Assembly: GCA_018262775.1 (NCBI GenBank)
Contig: JADFDU010000052.1
Location: 62,001 to 126,000, forward strand
Direction: 5' to 3'
Source: Rhodocyclaceae bacterium
Lineage (GTDB): Bacteria > Pseudomonadota > Gammaproteobacteria > Burkholderiales > Rhodocyclaceae
Length of the DNA stretch: 64,000 nt
In this document: positions 30,448 to 39,531 of the stretch, in pieces
Layout: each line of letters opens with the position of its first letter
Numbering within the stretch: the first letter of the stretch is position 1
Made by a program: the position numbers and the translations under genes
Notes under the pieces: generated by a model
Database searches by the model: none
What the model saw: the letters and a program-made list of their open reading frames with translations, nothing else
What the model was told of the DNA's origin: nothing

Positions 30448-33400
30448 CGAACGCATCAACGATGGCACGTCGCTGTCCGACAGCAAGGATTTCGTCGATC
30501 GGGTTGCGGACCTGCAGCGCAGCGGCAGCCCGATGCAGGCCGAAGCCATCCGCAATCGACTGGAATCCATGATCAAAAGTTACGGCTATGGGTCGGTGGT
30601 TTTGCTGGATGCCGACGGCAGGCCACTGATGAACCTGGGTGAACCGCATCAGATCGGCGGCACGACGCTGCAACTGCTGCAGGAGACCTTCACGGACGGC
30701 CAGGTGCGGCGCAGCCAGTTGCTTGCCGACGCGGGCGGCCAGCAGCACATAGATTTCATCGCGCCCCTGCTGCACGAAGCGGAAGGGCAGCGGCGGCCGA
30801 TTGGCGCCGTGCTGCTGCACACCGACCCGGCGCGTTCCCTCTATCCCTACATTCAGACCTGGCCAGGGGCAAGCGCGAGCGCTGAAACCCTACTGGTGCG
30901 CCGGGAGGGCGAGCAGGGCGAGTTTCTCAATGAGCTGCGGCACCGCCCGGGGAAAGTAATGTCCTTGCAGTTGACAGAGGCTGCAACAGACCTTCCAGCG
31001 GCGATTGCCCTACGCGAAGCCCGCCGCGGAAACGTGAGCGGTGTGGATTACCGCGGCGTGCCGGTGCTGGCTGCCTATCGCCCTGTGAAAGGCACCGACT
31101 GGTTTCTTATTGCCAAGGTCGATCGCGATGAGGTATTTGCCCCCGTGCGCACTCTGGCAATCTGGGTCAGTCTGGTGGCTTTCATCGCCGCTGCCGCCAT
31201 TGGCGTGGCGGTGCTGATGCTCTGGCACCAGCATCAGCGCGCGCACCGGCTGAAGCTCAAGGTAAGCACTTCGGTGCTCGTGCGGCAGAACGAGGCACGC
31301 TACCGCGCGGCGACCGAGTCGGCAGGAGACGCCATCATCAGTGCCGACGCTGCCGGCAACATCGTCAGTTGGAATCCCGCGGCGGCGCGCCTGTTCGGCC
31401 ATACGGAAGCCGAGGCGCTCGGCCAGCCGCTGACCCTGCTGATTCCCGCGGCACTGCAGCAGCGCCATAACGAGGGCATGGCGCGCCTGCGCGCGGGCGG
31501 TGCGCCGCGCATCATCGGCAAACCGGTCGAGCTGACCGGCCGGCACAAGGATGGCCACGAATTTCCCATTGAGCTTTCGCTTGCCGTCTGGCAGACGGAC
31601 GAGGACGTTTTTTATACCGGCATCCTGCGTGACATTGCCGAGCGCAAGCGGGCCGATATATTGCTACGACGGCAGAAAGATCTCTACGATATGCTGTCGC
31701 ACACCAACCAGACGATTGTGCGCGGCGGCAGCCAGGAAGAACTGTTCGACAAAATTTGCCATATCGCTGTCGAGCACGGCGGCTTCCGCTTCGCCTGGAT
31801 CGGCTTGTGTGATGCCGCTGACGAAAGGGTAAGGCCGGTGGCCCGCTTCGGTGAGGACGGCGGCTATGTCGAGAAAGTGCATGCCTCCGCCACTTCGGAT
31901 GAAGTAGTCGGACGCAGACTGGCTGTCGAGGCCGTACGCACTGGAACGTGCGTCATCAGCAACGATTCCCTGGAGGATGCCACCCTCACGCCCTGGGCTT
32001 ATGCCGGCCTGCATTCTGCAGGCGCCTTCCCCATCCGTCGCGGAGGCACGGTGGTTGGCGCACTGAGTCTGTATGCTGCAGAAGCGGGATTCTTCAACGC
32101 GGAGGTTCTGCACACCCTTGACGAGATAGCCACCGATATCTCCTTTGCCCTCGACGATCTCGACCGTTCGGCGGCACTGGCCGTCGCCTCGCAGGTGGTG
32201 GAAGCGAGTCCGGTGGTGCTGTATCGCTTGTTGCCAGGGACAGGTGGTTGCATGGAGTACGTTTCGGAGAACATCCGCCGCTGGGGCTACACGGCGGCGG
32301 ACATGCTGTCGGGCGAGCTGAATTACGCCCACATCGTGCATGCCGACGACGTGGCGCGTGTGAAAGCGGAACATGAGCGGCATGAGCGTGAAGGGCTAGA
32401 TGATTTCACGCAAACCTTCCGCATTGTCACCGCCGCCGGGGAAACGCTGTGGGTCGAAGAACATACGCACATCGTGCGCAATGCCGATGGCCAGGCGGTG
32501 TACTACGAAGGCCTGGCGACCGATATCACCGAGCGGGAGCACATCAATGCCGTGCTGGAACAGCGCAATGCCCTCGTCGAAACGATCCTGGAGCACGCCC
32601 CTATCGGCTTCGCGGTGAATACCATTGATGACGGCAAGGTCCTCTTCATCGGCCGCAAATTCGAGGCCATTTACGGCGTGCCGCCCGGCAGCCTGAATAG
32701 CGTGCCGGATTTCTTTGAGGCGGTATACGTCGATCCGGATTTGCGCGAGCGCCTGCGTGCTCGCGTCATGGCAGATATCGAGTCAGGCGACCGGGCGCGC
32801 ATGCACTGGGACGACATCGAGTTCACTGCGCGGGATGGCAAAAAGCGGATTGTCAGCGCCATGGATATCCCGCTGCCGGAGCAGAACCTGATGATTTCGG
32901 CTGTGCAGGATGTGACGGCGCAGTTTGAGGCGCAGAATGCGTTGCGAGTGGCCGAGGAGCAGTTCCGCGGCCTGGTCGAACAGGCCATCGCCGGCATCTA
33001 CATCATCCAGGGCAGCCGTCTGGTTTACGTCAATCAGCGCTGTGCCGAAATCTTCGGCTATGCGAAGGCCGATGCACTGACGGGACTCGACCCTCTGCTG
33101 CTGGTGGCAGAGTCCGATCGCGCGAAGACGATGGAGCACATGCAGCGACTGCGCGACGGCGTAGTGCAGCGCCTGACTTTTGAATTTTCCGCCTTGCGCC
33201 AGGATGGCACGGTGGTTGACATCGGACTGCATGGTGCCCGCGCCACGCATCGCGGCCGGCACGCGATCATCGGCTTGCTGCAGGATATTTCGGAGAAGAA
33301 GCGCGCCGAAGAGCAGATCGCGCGTTACGTCAAGCAACTGGAAGGCGCCTTCATGCGCACCGTGGAGGTGGCCACCACGCTGAGCAAGATGCGCGATCCC

Positions 33401-33919
33401 TATACGGCCGGCCATGAGAAACGCGTGGCGCAGATCGCCGTGGCCATCGGCGCCGAGATGGGCTACGACGCGCAAGGACAGGAGGGGCTGCGCGTCGCTG
33501 GCTACCTGCACGATGTCGGCAAAATCACTATTCCTGCAGAGATCCTCTCCAAACCCGGCCGCCTGAGCGCAATCGAATTCGAGCTGATCAAGGGGCACCC
33601 GCGCGCCAGCTACGATGTTTTGAAAGATGTGGAGTTTCCCTGGCCGGTGGCCGAGGTCGCCCTGCAGCACCATGAGCGCATGGACGGCAGCGGCTACCCG
33701 CAGGGCCTGAAGGGCGAGGCGATCCTGCCGGAGGCGAGAATCATGTCAGTTGCGGACGTGATCGAGGCGATGGCGTCCCACCGGCCCTATCGCGCGGGGC
33801 TTGGCATCGAGACGGCGCTGCAGGAGATTGTGCGCGGGCGCGGCACGGCCTACGATGCTGACGTGGCTGATGCGTGCCTGCGGCTGTTTCGGGAGAAGGG
33901 TTACCGAATACCCGATTGA
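30242..33919 (+). CDS. Multi-PAS/GAF sensor with HD-GYP phosphodiesterase domain
   Basis: 1225 aa. It has a helix at about 18-39, a periplasmic Cache-like sensor region (about 40-300), a helix (about 304-325), PAS (about 349-465), GAF (about 490-635), three more PAS domains (about 650-765, 775-890, 904-1020) and HD-GYP (about 1037-1225). The HD dyad is at about 1090-1091 (LHDVGK) and GYP at about 1151 (GSGYP), with the further His residues of GHPR and HHERMDG. It should hydrolyse c-di-GMP in response to an external ligand and cytoplasmic cues. ATG 30242 may not be the true start: a probable frameshift separates it from the two-helix segment at 30022. No GGDEF domain is fused. Confidence 0.92.
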   Translation: MPADSLEEAAALLPGKRRLAVIFVALALIAPLIGFGIVRLHGPQIERETFDNLHIIADLKATQIENWVSERINDGTSLSDSKDFVDRVADLQRSGSPMQAEAIRNRLESMIKSYGYGSVVLLDADGRPLMNLGEPHQIGGTTLQLLQETFTDGQVRRSQLLADAGGQQHIDFIAPLLHEAEGQRRPIGAVLLHTDPARSLYPYIQTWPGASASAETLLVRREGEQGEFLNELRHRPGKVMSLQLTEAATDLPAAIALREARRGNVSGVDYRGVPVLAAYRPVKGTDWFLIAKVDRDEVFAPVRTLAIWVSLVAFIAAAAIGVAVLMLWHQHQRAHRLKLKVSTSVLVRQNEARYRAATESAGDAIISADAAGNIVSWNPAAARLFGHTEAEALGQPLTLLIPAALQQRHNEGMARLRAGGAPRIIGKPVELTGRHKDGHEFPIELSLAVWQTDEDVFYTGILRDIAERKRADILLRRQKDLYDMLSHTNQTIVRGGSQEELFDKICHIAVEHGGFRFAWIGLCDAADERVRPVARFGEDGGYVEKVHASATSDEVVGRRLAVEAVRTGTCVISNDSLEDATLTPWAYAGLHSAGAFPIRRGGTVVGALSLYAAEAGFFNAEVLHTLDEIATDISFALDDLDRSAALAVASQVVEASPVVLYRLLPGTGGCMEYVSENIRRWGYTAADMLSGELNYAHIVHADDVARVKAEHERHEREGLDDFTQTFRIVTAAGETLWVEEHTHIVRNADGQAVYYEGLATDITEREHINAVLEQRNALVETILEHAPIGFAVNTIDDGKVLFIGRKFEAIYGVPPGSLNSVPDFFEAVYVDPDLRERLRARVMADIESGDRARMHWDDIEFTARDGKKRIVSAMDIPLPEQNLMISAVQDVTAQFEAQNALRVAEEQFRGLVEQAIAGIYIIQGSRLVYVNQRCAEIFGYAKADALTGLDPLLLVAESDRAKTMEHMQRLRDGVVQRLTFEFSALRQDGTVVDIGLHGARATHRGRHAIIGLLQDISEKKRAEEQIARYVKQLEGAFMRTVEVATTLSKMRDPYTAGHEKRVAQIAVAIGAEMGYDAQGQEGLRVAGYLHDVGKITIPAEILSKPGRLSAIEFELIKGHPRASYDVLKDVEFPWPVAEVALQHHERMDGSGYPQGLKGEAILPEARIMSVADVIEAMASHRPYRAGLGIETALQEIVRGRGTAYDADVADACLRLFREKGYRIPD

Positions 33920-33935
33920 TGCAGGAGGGATTCCC

Positions 33936-34463
33936 ATGATGACCGTCACCTTCACCGCCGACCTGACGATCCTGTATTTCGTCGCGGCAAACATCGTGGG
34001 CATCCTCGCTTACGTGCTGATCCTGAAGCATCGGATGCGGACACAGGCGCGCCGCCAGGCAATGCTAGCCGTACAGATCGTGGAATACTTCCGTCACAGC
34101 GGTGCCGAAGTGCGTGTCAATTGCATCCCCGGGCCGGACGGCCGGCGATTCATCGCCATCATCGACTCCGAACCACTCAAGCGCTTCCGTTACTCGCATA
34201 TTGTCGAGATGAGCCTGTGCAATCACGTGTTCAAGGCCTGCGGCATCGAGATGGATCGGGTCTACTGGCGTTTTCCCGTGAAGGCGTCTGCGCACGCGTC
34301 CGAGGCGTCCGAAACGCCTGAGGCATCCGCCAGCGGGGACAACTACATCAATGACCGTCTGCTGCGACTGAAGAGCGAGGCTGAATATCAGGTTTCGCCT
34401 GCTTCCTGGGAGCAGTTTGAGGCGGCCGTGCATGAGGAAGAATTGACGAATAGCATTCATTAG
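33936..34463 (+). CDS. Hypothetical membrane-anchored protein
   Basis: 175 aa from ATG 33936, with AGGAGG at 33923-33928, 16 bp after the HD-GYP gene. One helix near the N-terminus (ILYFVAANIVGILAYVLIL, about 10-28) is followed by a soluble domain. A linker of Ala/Ser/Glu (KASAHASEASETPEASASG, about 123-141) precedes a helical end. Family not recognised. Close spacing suggests co-expression with the sensor. Confidence 0.75.
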   Translation: MMTVTFTADLTILYFVAANIVGILAYVLILKHRMRTQARRQAMLAVQIVEYFRHSGAEVRVNCIPGPDGRRFIAIIDSEPLKRFRYSHIVEMSLCNHVFKACGIEMDRVYWRFPVKASAHASEASETPEASASGDNYINDRLLRLKSEAEYQVSPASWEQFEAAVHEEELTNSIH

Positions 34464-34520
34464 CGCTGCCAGGTTTCACGTACCTTGGCGTAAGCCATGG
34501 CCTTTGCGTTATCATTGGCC

Positions 34521-35228
34521 ATGTATTTCAGGCTTATCTGTTTGATTCATCTGATTTTGTTAGGTGGTTGCGTGACGACGGGGACGACGCCGCGCAAGCC
34601 CGTTTCCGGCTTCGATCCGAATCAGCTTGCCAAGTCCGACATCGATCGCGTCGCCGAGGCGCACCAGCGCGAACTCTTTGTCCATCTCAGGCTGCTGTCC
34701 GAGAAGCTCTACCGGCGCAATCCGCACGAGTGGCGCAAGGGCGGCCAGGCCAGTCTGGAGGCGGCGGTGGCGCGCATCTTCGATGTCGATCACGGCTGGA
34801 AATTCGTTGAACTGGAGGGCCGGCGCGGCACGGATGCGGTGCATCTCGCCTTTCGCGAGGACTATGCGGGCGATCGCGTGCTGGCCTTGGTCGCCGGGCT
34901 GGGCGGCATGGTGCAGACGGCCTTCAACGACAAGAGTGAACTGTTCATCCTCGACGACCTGGACCCGCAGGCGCTGTTCAACGCCGCGCGCAACGTCGAA
35001 ATCGCCGTGTGGAAACTGTCCAATGCGAAGACGGCGACAGGCGAACCCGTGCTGCTTTCGAACGAAGCGAAAGGGGCGGTGAGGAACCTTTCCTTCGAGC
35101 GCGAGTTCGGCAAGATCATCGGCAACCTCGACCTGCTCTCGAAGATCATTGCCGACAAGACCAACCGCCTCGTGGTCAAGGTGTTCCAGAACCTCGCCAC
35201 GGCAATCTTTCTGCCTGTGAAATTTTGA
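34521..35228 (+). CDS. Predicted lipoprotein, function unknown
   Basis: 235 aa from ATG 34521; an earlier ATG at 34497 would give a longer, less typical signal. The lipobox is LLGGC, after MYFRLICLIHLI. The mature part has no Cys cluster and is mostly helical, with AEAHQRELFVHLRLLSEKLYRRNPHEW near the N-terminus. I do not recognise a named domain. It stands alone between the HD-GYP group and purN. Confidence 0.75.
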   Translation: MYFRLICLIHLILLGGCVTTGTTPRKPVSGFDPNQLAKSDIDRVAEAHQRELFVHLRLLSEKLYRRNPHEWRKGGQASLEAAVARIFDVDHGWKFVELEGRRGTDAVHLAFREDYAGDRVLALVAGLGGMVQTAFNDKSELFILDDLDPQALFNAARNVEIAVWKLSNAKTATGEPVLLSNEAKGAVRNLSFEREFGKIIGNLDLLSKIIADKTNRLVVKVFQNLATAIFLPVKF

Positions 35229-35317
35229 ACATATGACTACCATCCTCCTGCCCCCCTTCCCGAGGAAGAGGGTAACGAAGGTTCAGCCGCTGACGCGGCT
35301 TCCGGGCGCTGACTTGT

Positions 35318-35346
35318 CGCCTCCTCGGGACGACCCGGCGGAGGCG
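35318..35346 (+). promoter_or_regulatory. Hairpin sequestering the purN ribosome site
   Basis: CGCCTCC (35318-35324) pairs with GGAGGCG (35340-35346), with an inner CGGG/CCCG stem and ACGA loop. The 3' arm is the GGAGG Shine-Dalgarno, five bases before ATG 35349. A second hairpin (AGCCGC-TGAC-GCGGCT, 35285-35300) lies just upstream. Confidence 0.7.
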
Positions 35347-35348
35347 CC

Positions 35349-35999
35349 ATGAAATCCATCGTCATCCTCATCTCCGGCCGCGGCAGCAATATGGAAGCCC
35401 TGCTGGCGGCCAACCTGCCCTGTCGCATCGCCGCGGTGATCAGCAACAAGGCCGATGCCAAAGGATTGGAGACGGCCCGCGCCCGCGGCATTCCCACGGC
35501 CGTGGTGGCGCATGCCGCGCATGCCTCGCGCGACGTGTTCGATACCGCGCTGGCGGCCGAGATCGACCGCCACCAACCCGATCTGATCGTCCTCGCCGGC
35601 TTCATGCGCATCCTCGGTGAGGCGTTCGTGCGGCGCTATCAGGGCCGCATGCTGAACATCCACCCCTCGCTGCTGCCGGCGTTCCCCGGCCTGCATACCC
35701 ACCGGCGTGCCATCGAGGCGGGCTGCCGCATCCATGGCTGCACAGTGCATTTCGTCACGCCGGCGCTGGACAACGGCCCGGTCGTCATCCAGGCCGCCGT
35801 GCCGGTGTTCGCCGACGACAACGAGGAAACGCTCGCCGCGCGCGTGCTGGTGCAGGAACACATCGCCTATCCGCAGGCAGTGCGCTGGTTCGTCGAGGGG
35901 CGATTGACGCTCGCAGCAGACCAGCGGGTGTTACTGAGCGGCGAACGGAAAGGCGCCGGTGCGCTACTGGCGCCGGCGCCGGATGCTTCCAGCCAATGA
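35349..35999 (+). CDS. purN: Phosphoribosylglycinamide formyltransferase
   Basis: 216 aa. It transfers formyl from 10-formyl-THF to GAR. The phosphate loop ISGRGSNMEAL, the catalytic LNIHPSLLPAFPGLHTH (Asn and His) and ALDNGPVVIQA (Asp) are all present. Its last four bases overlap the next gene. Apart from purM at 13256 it is the only purine gene in the window. Confidence 0.96.
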   Translation: MKSIVILISGRGSNMEALLAANLPCRIAAVISNKADAKGLETARARGIPTAVVAHAAHASRDVFDTALAAEIDRHQPDLIVLAGFMRILGEAFVRRYQGRMLNIHPSLLPAFPGLHTHRRAIEAGCRIHGCTVHFVTPALDNGPVVIQAAVPVFADDNEETLAARVLVQEHIAYPQAVRWFVEGRLTLAADQRVLLSGERKGAGALLAPAPDASSQ

Positions 36000-37015
36000 C
36001 CGACCGCCGTCTGCTTGCCGCGCTGGGTTTCTCGCTGCTGCTCCATGCCGCGGTGGTCAGCAGTCCCGGCTGGCACTTGCCGTCGTTTTTCAACGAGCCG
36101 GAAGTGGGCGGCGTGCTGGAAGCGCATATAACGCATATGACGCATAGTGTGCCGGAGCCGGCACCTGTGCTACAGCCGTCGCCGGTCGGCAAGAAACGAG
36201 CGGAGCCAAAACCCGGAGTGAAGAAGTTACGCCCACCGCCACCGGCGCCGGTACAGAATTTGTCGCCGGAGCCGGCCACTCCGGAGACGGTGAACGCCGA
36301 AGCGCCGACCCCGACCGCCGTTGCCGTAGCGGCCCCGCTCGAGTCGTCTTGGCCGCACCAGGGCCGCATCCGCTTCGTCATCATGCGCGGCGAGGGCGAG
36401 CAGGGCATGCAGGTCGGCCAATCGACGCATACCTGGCAGCATGACGGCACGCACTACACCCTGCAGGCCGTGACCGAAACCACCGGCCTGGTGGCGTTGT
36501 TCCGCAGCGTGCGCATCGTACAGACGAGCGAGGGCACGCTGTCGGCCGAGGGGCTGGTGCCGCAGTCGTTCAGCGTCGAGCGCAACGGCAAACAGGCCGA
36601 GCAGGCGCGCTTCGACTGGGCCGACGGCAAGGTGATGCTGCAGCCGCGCAAGGGCGAAGGACGCGAGGTGCCGCTGGTGGCCGGCGCCCAGGACATCCTC
36701 TCGCAGATTTACCAGATCGGTCTGGCCGGGGCGGCGGCACGGATCAAACTCATGATTGCTACCGGCAAGAATTACGGCCGCTACGCCTACGAAGCCGTCG
36801 GCGACGAGCGGATCGCCACGCACTTCGGGGAATTGCGTACCTGGCACGTGAAGACGCCGGCCTTGCAAGGCGAGCAGGCCATGGAACTGTGGCTGGCCTC
36901 GGATTATCGCAACCTGCCGGTGCGCATTCGCTTCATCAACCGCAAGGGCGAGGTATACGACCAGAATGCCGTCGAACTTGTGGCTGACGGTTCGGCGCTG
37001 ACCGAACGACCCTGA
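35996..37015 (+). CDS. DUF3108 domain-containing membrane-anchored protein
   Basis: 339 aa. An N-terminal helix (LLAALGFSLLLHAAVVSS) is followed by a Pro/Lys-rich linker (about 50-105) like that of TonB. The DUF3108 beta-rich domain (about 118-335) has the family stretch WQHDGTHYTLQAVTETTGLVALFRS. Likely periplasmic; function unknown. Proteins of this family usually follow purN in betaproteobacteria. It overlaps purN by four bases and is 12 bp before the methyltransferase gene. Confidence 0.85.
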   Translation: MTDRRLLAALGFSLLLHAAVVSSPGWHLPSFFNEPEVGGVLEAHITHMTHSVPEPAPVLQPSPVGKKRAEPKPGVKKLRPPPPAPVQNLSPEPATPETVNAEAPTPTAVAVAAPLESSWPHQGRIRFVIMRGEGEQGMQVGQSTHTWQHDGTHYTLQAVTETTGLVALFRSVRIVQTSEGTLSAEGLVPQSFSVERNGKQAEQARFDWADGKVMLQPRKGEGREVPLVAGAQDILSQIYQIGLAGAAARIKLMIATGKNYGRYAYEAVGDERIATHFGELRTWHVKTPALQGEQAMELWLASDYRNLPVRIRFINRKGEVYDQNAVELVADGSALTERP

Positions 37016-37027
37016 CTGAAAGGCACC

Positions 37028-38299
37028 ATGCGCATCACACCGAACCTCATCGACGCGACGACGACGGCGCTTAACGCGCTGTTCGCCTTCAAGTATCCCG
37101 CCGACGCCGTGTTGTCGAAATTCTTCCGCGACAACCGCGCACTCGGCCAGAACGAGCGCGGCTTCATTGCCGAGACCGCATACGCCGTGCTGCGCCGCCG
37201 CCGGCTGCTGGAACACCTGCTCGGCGCCGAGGTGACGCGGCGGCGGCTGGTGCTGGCGGCACTGACGCGCTTGGCGGGTGTCAGCCAGCGGCAGTTGGAA
37301 GGCGCAGTCGGCGAGAAGGAATTGAAGTGGGTGGCCGACCTCAAGGGCCGGCAGGTCGGCGATCTCACCCTGGCCGAGCAGACGGATTTTCCCGACTGGT
37401 TGGCCGACAGGCTGCTGCAGCACATGACGCCGCAGGCGCTGCTGCTGCTGGCGCAGGGGCTGAACCAGGCCGCGCCGCTCGATCTGCGCGTGAATCCGCT
37501 CAAGTACGGGCGTGAGGCGGTGCTGGCGCGATTCGCCGAGGAAGGCATCGCCGCCGAGGCGGGCACGCTGTCGCCGCTGTGCATCCGCCTCAAGGCGAAG
37601 CCGGCGCTGCAGAAGCATCCGCTTTATATCGACGGCAGCATCGAGGTGCAGGACGAGGGCAGTCAGCTGCTTGGCTATCTGCTGGCGCCGAAGCGCGGCG
37701 AACTGGTGGCGGATTTCTGCGCTGGCGCCGGCGGCAAGACGCTGCTGCTCGGCGCCATGATGCGCTCCACCGGCCGGCTCTACGCCTTCGACGTGTCAGA
37801 CAAGCGTCTGGCACGGCTCAAGGCGCGCGTGGCGCGTGCCGGTCTGTCCAACGTGCATCCGGTGGTGATTGCCAACGAGAATGACCTGCGCGTCAAGCGC
37901 CTCGCCGGCAAGGCGGATCGCGTGCTGGTCGACGCGCCGTGCAGCGGGCTTGGGACGCTGCGGCGTAACCCTGACCTGAAGTGGCGGCAGACGCCAGAGG
38001 GAGTGGCCGAGCTGGCATGCAAGCAGCACGACATCCTCAAGGGTGCCTCGCGCCTGGTGAAGCAGGGCGGGCGGCTGGTGTACGCCACCTGCAGCATCCT
38101 GCCCGAGGAGAACGAGGCCGTCGTCGCTGACTTTCTTGCCGCCCATCCCGGCTTCAGGCAGATTCCGGCACAGGACATTATCGAGAAACAGGGCATCGCG
38201 CTGGCATGCGGCGAAACGCTGCGGTTGGCGCCGCACACGCATGGCACGGACGGTTTTTTTGCCGCCGTGCTGGAACGCAACCAGGAGGCATCGACATGA
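37028..38299 (+). CDS. RsmB/NOP-family RNA (cytosine-5) methyltransferase
   Basis: 423 aa. The SAM-binding core begins at VADFCAGAGGKTLLLG (about 236). The catalytic Cys are in VDAPCSGLGTLRRNP and VYATCSILPEEN. The N-terminal ~140 residues are only weakly NusB-like, and the protein is shorter than E. coli RsmB, so it may be a paralogue with another RNA target. A good RBS (AAAGG) precedes ATG 37028. It overlaps the next gene by four bases. Confidence 0.9.
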   Translation: MRITPNLIDATTTALNALFAFKYPADAVLSKFFRDNRALGQNERGFIAETAYAVLRRRRLLEHLLGAEVTRRRLVLAALTRLAGVSQRQLEGAVGEKELKWVADLKGRQVGDLTLAEQTDFPDWLADRLLQHMTPQALLLLAQGLNQAAPLDLRVNPLKYGREAVLARFAEEGIAAEAGTLSPLCIRLKAKPALQKHPLYIDGSIEVQDEGSQLLGYLLAPKRGELVADFCAGAGGKTLLLGAMMRSTGRLYAFDVSDKRLARLKARVARAGLSNVHPVVIANENDLRVKRLAGKADRVLVDAPCSGLGTLRRNPDLKWRQTPEGVAELACKQHDILKGASRLVKQGGRLVYATCSILPEENEAVVADFLAAHPGFRQIPAQDIIEKQGIALACGETLRLAPHTHGTDGFFAAVLERNQEAST

Positions 38300-38904
38300 G
38301 ATATCCGGATTTTTACGACCAGGCACCGAGCATCACGATGTACGACCCGCTCGCCAGGTTCCTTGGCGCGGTGGAGGGCGGCATCATCGAGTACCGCTAT
38401 GCTGACGCGGTGAAGGTGGCGGGGCATTCCTGCCCGACCGTGGCCTCGGCCTGGCTGATGACGGCACGGGCGCTGGAAGCACTCTATCCAAAGGACGTTG
38501 CCGAACGCGGCGCCGTCCGCGTCGGTTTCCAGCAGGACAGCACGAGCGGCGTAACGGGCGTCATCGCCAATGTCGTCAGCCTGATCACGGGGGCGACGCA
38601 GGACACCGGCTTCAAGGGCCTGGCCGGTCGCTTCGACCGGCGCAATCTGCTCTTCTTCAATGATGCGGTGGGCGAGGAGATCCGTTTCACGCGCAAGGAC
38701 AGCGGTGCTGCTGTGGAGGTGGCGGCGCATCTGCAGCATGTCCCGGGTGACCCGCGCATGCGCGAGCTGATGAGCGTCTGCATCGCCGGCCATGCCACGG
38801 ATGAGATGCAGCGCGAGTTCGGCCGCCTGTGGCAGGAGCGGGTGCGCCGCCTGTTGCTCGAGTATGCGCACGATGCGCAAGTGATCACTGTCCGCGCCGT
38901 ATGA
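38296..38904 (+). CDS. FmdE-family protein
   Basis: 202 aa from ATG 38296. It resembles the formylmethanofuran dehydrogenase subunit E family: VAGHSCPTVASAWLMTARAL carries the His and Cys of the metal site, and NDAVGEEIRF and the Cys of SVCIAGHA follow. In non-methanogens these are stand-alone proteins of unknown role, suspected to bind metal or sulfur cofactors. It is coupled to the methyltransferase gene by ATGA. Confidence 0.8.
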   Translation: MRYPDFYDQAPSITMYDPLARFLGAVEGGIIEYRYADAVKVAGHSCPTVASAWLMTARALEALYPKDVAERGAVRVGFQQDSTSGVTGVIANVVSLITGATQDTGFKGLAGRFDRRNLLFFNDAVGEEIRFTRKDSGAAVEVAAHLQHVPGDPRMRELMSVCIAGHATDEMQREFGRLWQERVRRLLLEYAHDAQVITVRAV

Positions 38905-38944
38905 CGGGGGCTGACTTTCGTCAAATTCCCATGCTGCTGGCGGG

Positions 38945-39529
38945 ATGTCGATGAGGCGAATGTTCGCTGCGCTGGCGGTCGTGCTGTTCTTGCCGGCGCA
39001 GCCTGTCACAGCGTTCGATCCGCGCCCGGGCACGCCCCATGCCGCACAGGGCACCGTCGAGGTGCTGTTCAGTCCGCACGACGATGCCGAAGCGGCGATT
39101 CTGCGTATCCTGCGCGGCGCGCAACGCAGCATTCATGTGCAGGCCTTCCTGTTCACCAGCCGTCCGCTCGCCGCCGCGCTGATCGAGGCCCGCTCGCGCG
39201 GCGTGAACGTGGACGTGCTGGCTGATCGTGAGCAGACGCTGCGCGGCGTGAACAGCCTGATTCCCTTGCTTGCCGAGGCCGGCATCCCCGTCGCGCTGGA
39301 AGTGCTTTATGCCGCGGCGCATAATAAGACCATGCTGGTCGATGCGGAACTGGCGGACGGGGTCGTCATCACCGGCTCCTACAACTTCACCTATTCGGCG
39401 CGGATGCGCAATGCGGAAAACCTGGTGATCCTGCGCGGCAATCCGCCCATGCTGCGCGCCTATCTGGACAACTGGAAGCGCCATCGTGCCGAGGCGCAGC
39501 CGTACGCCGCAACGCAACAGGCCCATTGA
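38945..39529 (+). CDS. Secreted phospholipase D-family (HKD) nuclease-like protein
   Basis: 194 aa with a signal peptide (FAALAVVLFLPAQPVTA). A single HKD motif, AHNKTMLVDAELADGVVITGSYN, places it with the one-domain Nuc/endonuclease-type PLD proteins that dimerise to form one active site. Its substrate could be DNA, RNA or lipid; periplasmic nuclease is the usual reading. ATG 38951 is an alternative start. It ends two bases before the MscS gene start. Confidence 0.88.
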   Translation: MSMRRMFAALAVVLFLPAQPVTAFDPRPGTPHAAQGTVEVLFSPHDDAEAAILRILRGAQRSIHVQAFLFTSRPLAAALIEARSRGVNVDVLADREQTLRGVNSLIPLLAEAGIPVALEVLYAAAHNKTMLVDAELADGVVITGSYNFTYSARMRNAENLVILRGNPPMLRAYLDNWKRHRAEAQPYAATQQAH

Positions 39530-39531
39530 AC

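Noticed and set aside
38122-38132. GCTGACTTTC in the methyltransferase gene as a copy of the dispersed motif
   Set aside because: Only the 8-base core matches and it is inside conserved coding sequence, so it was not counted as a strong copy.
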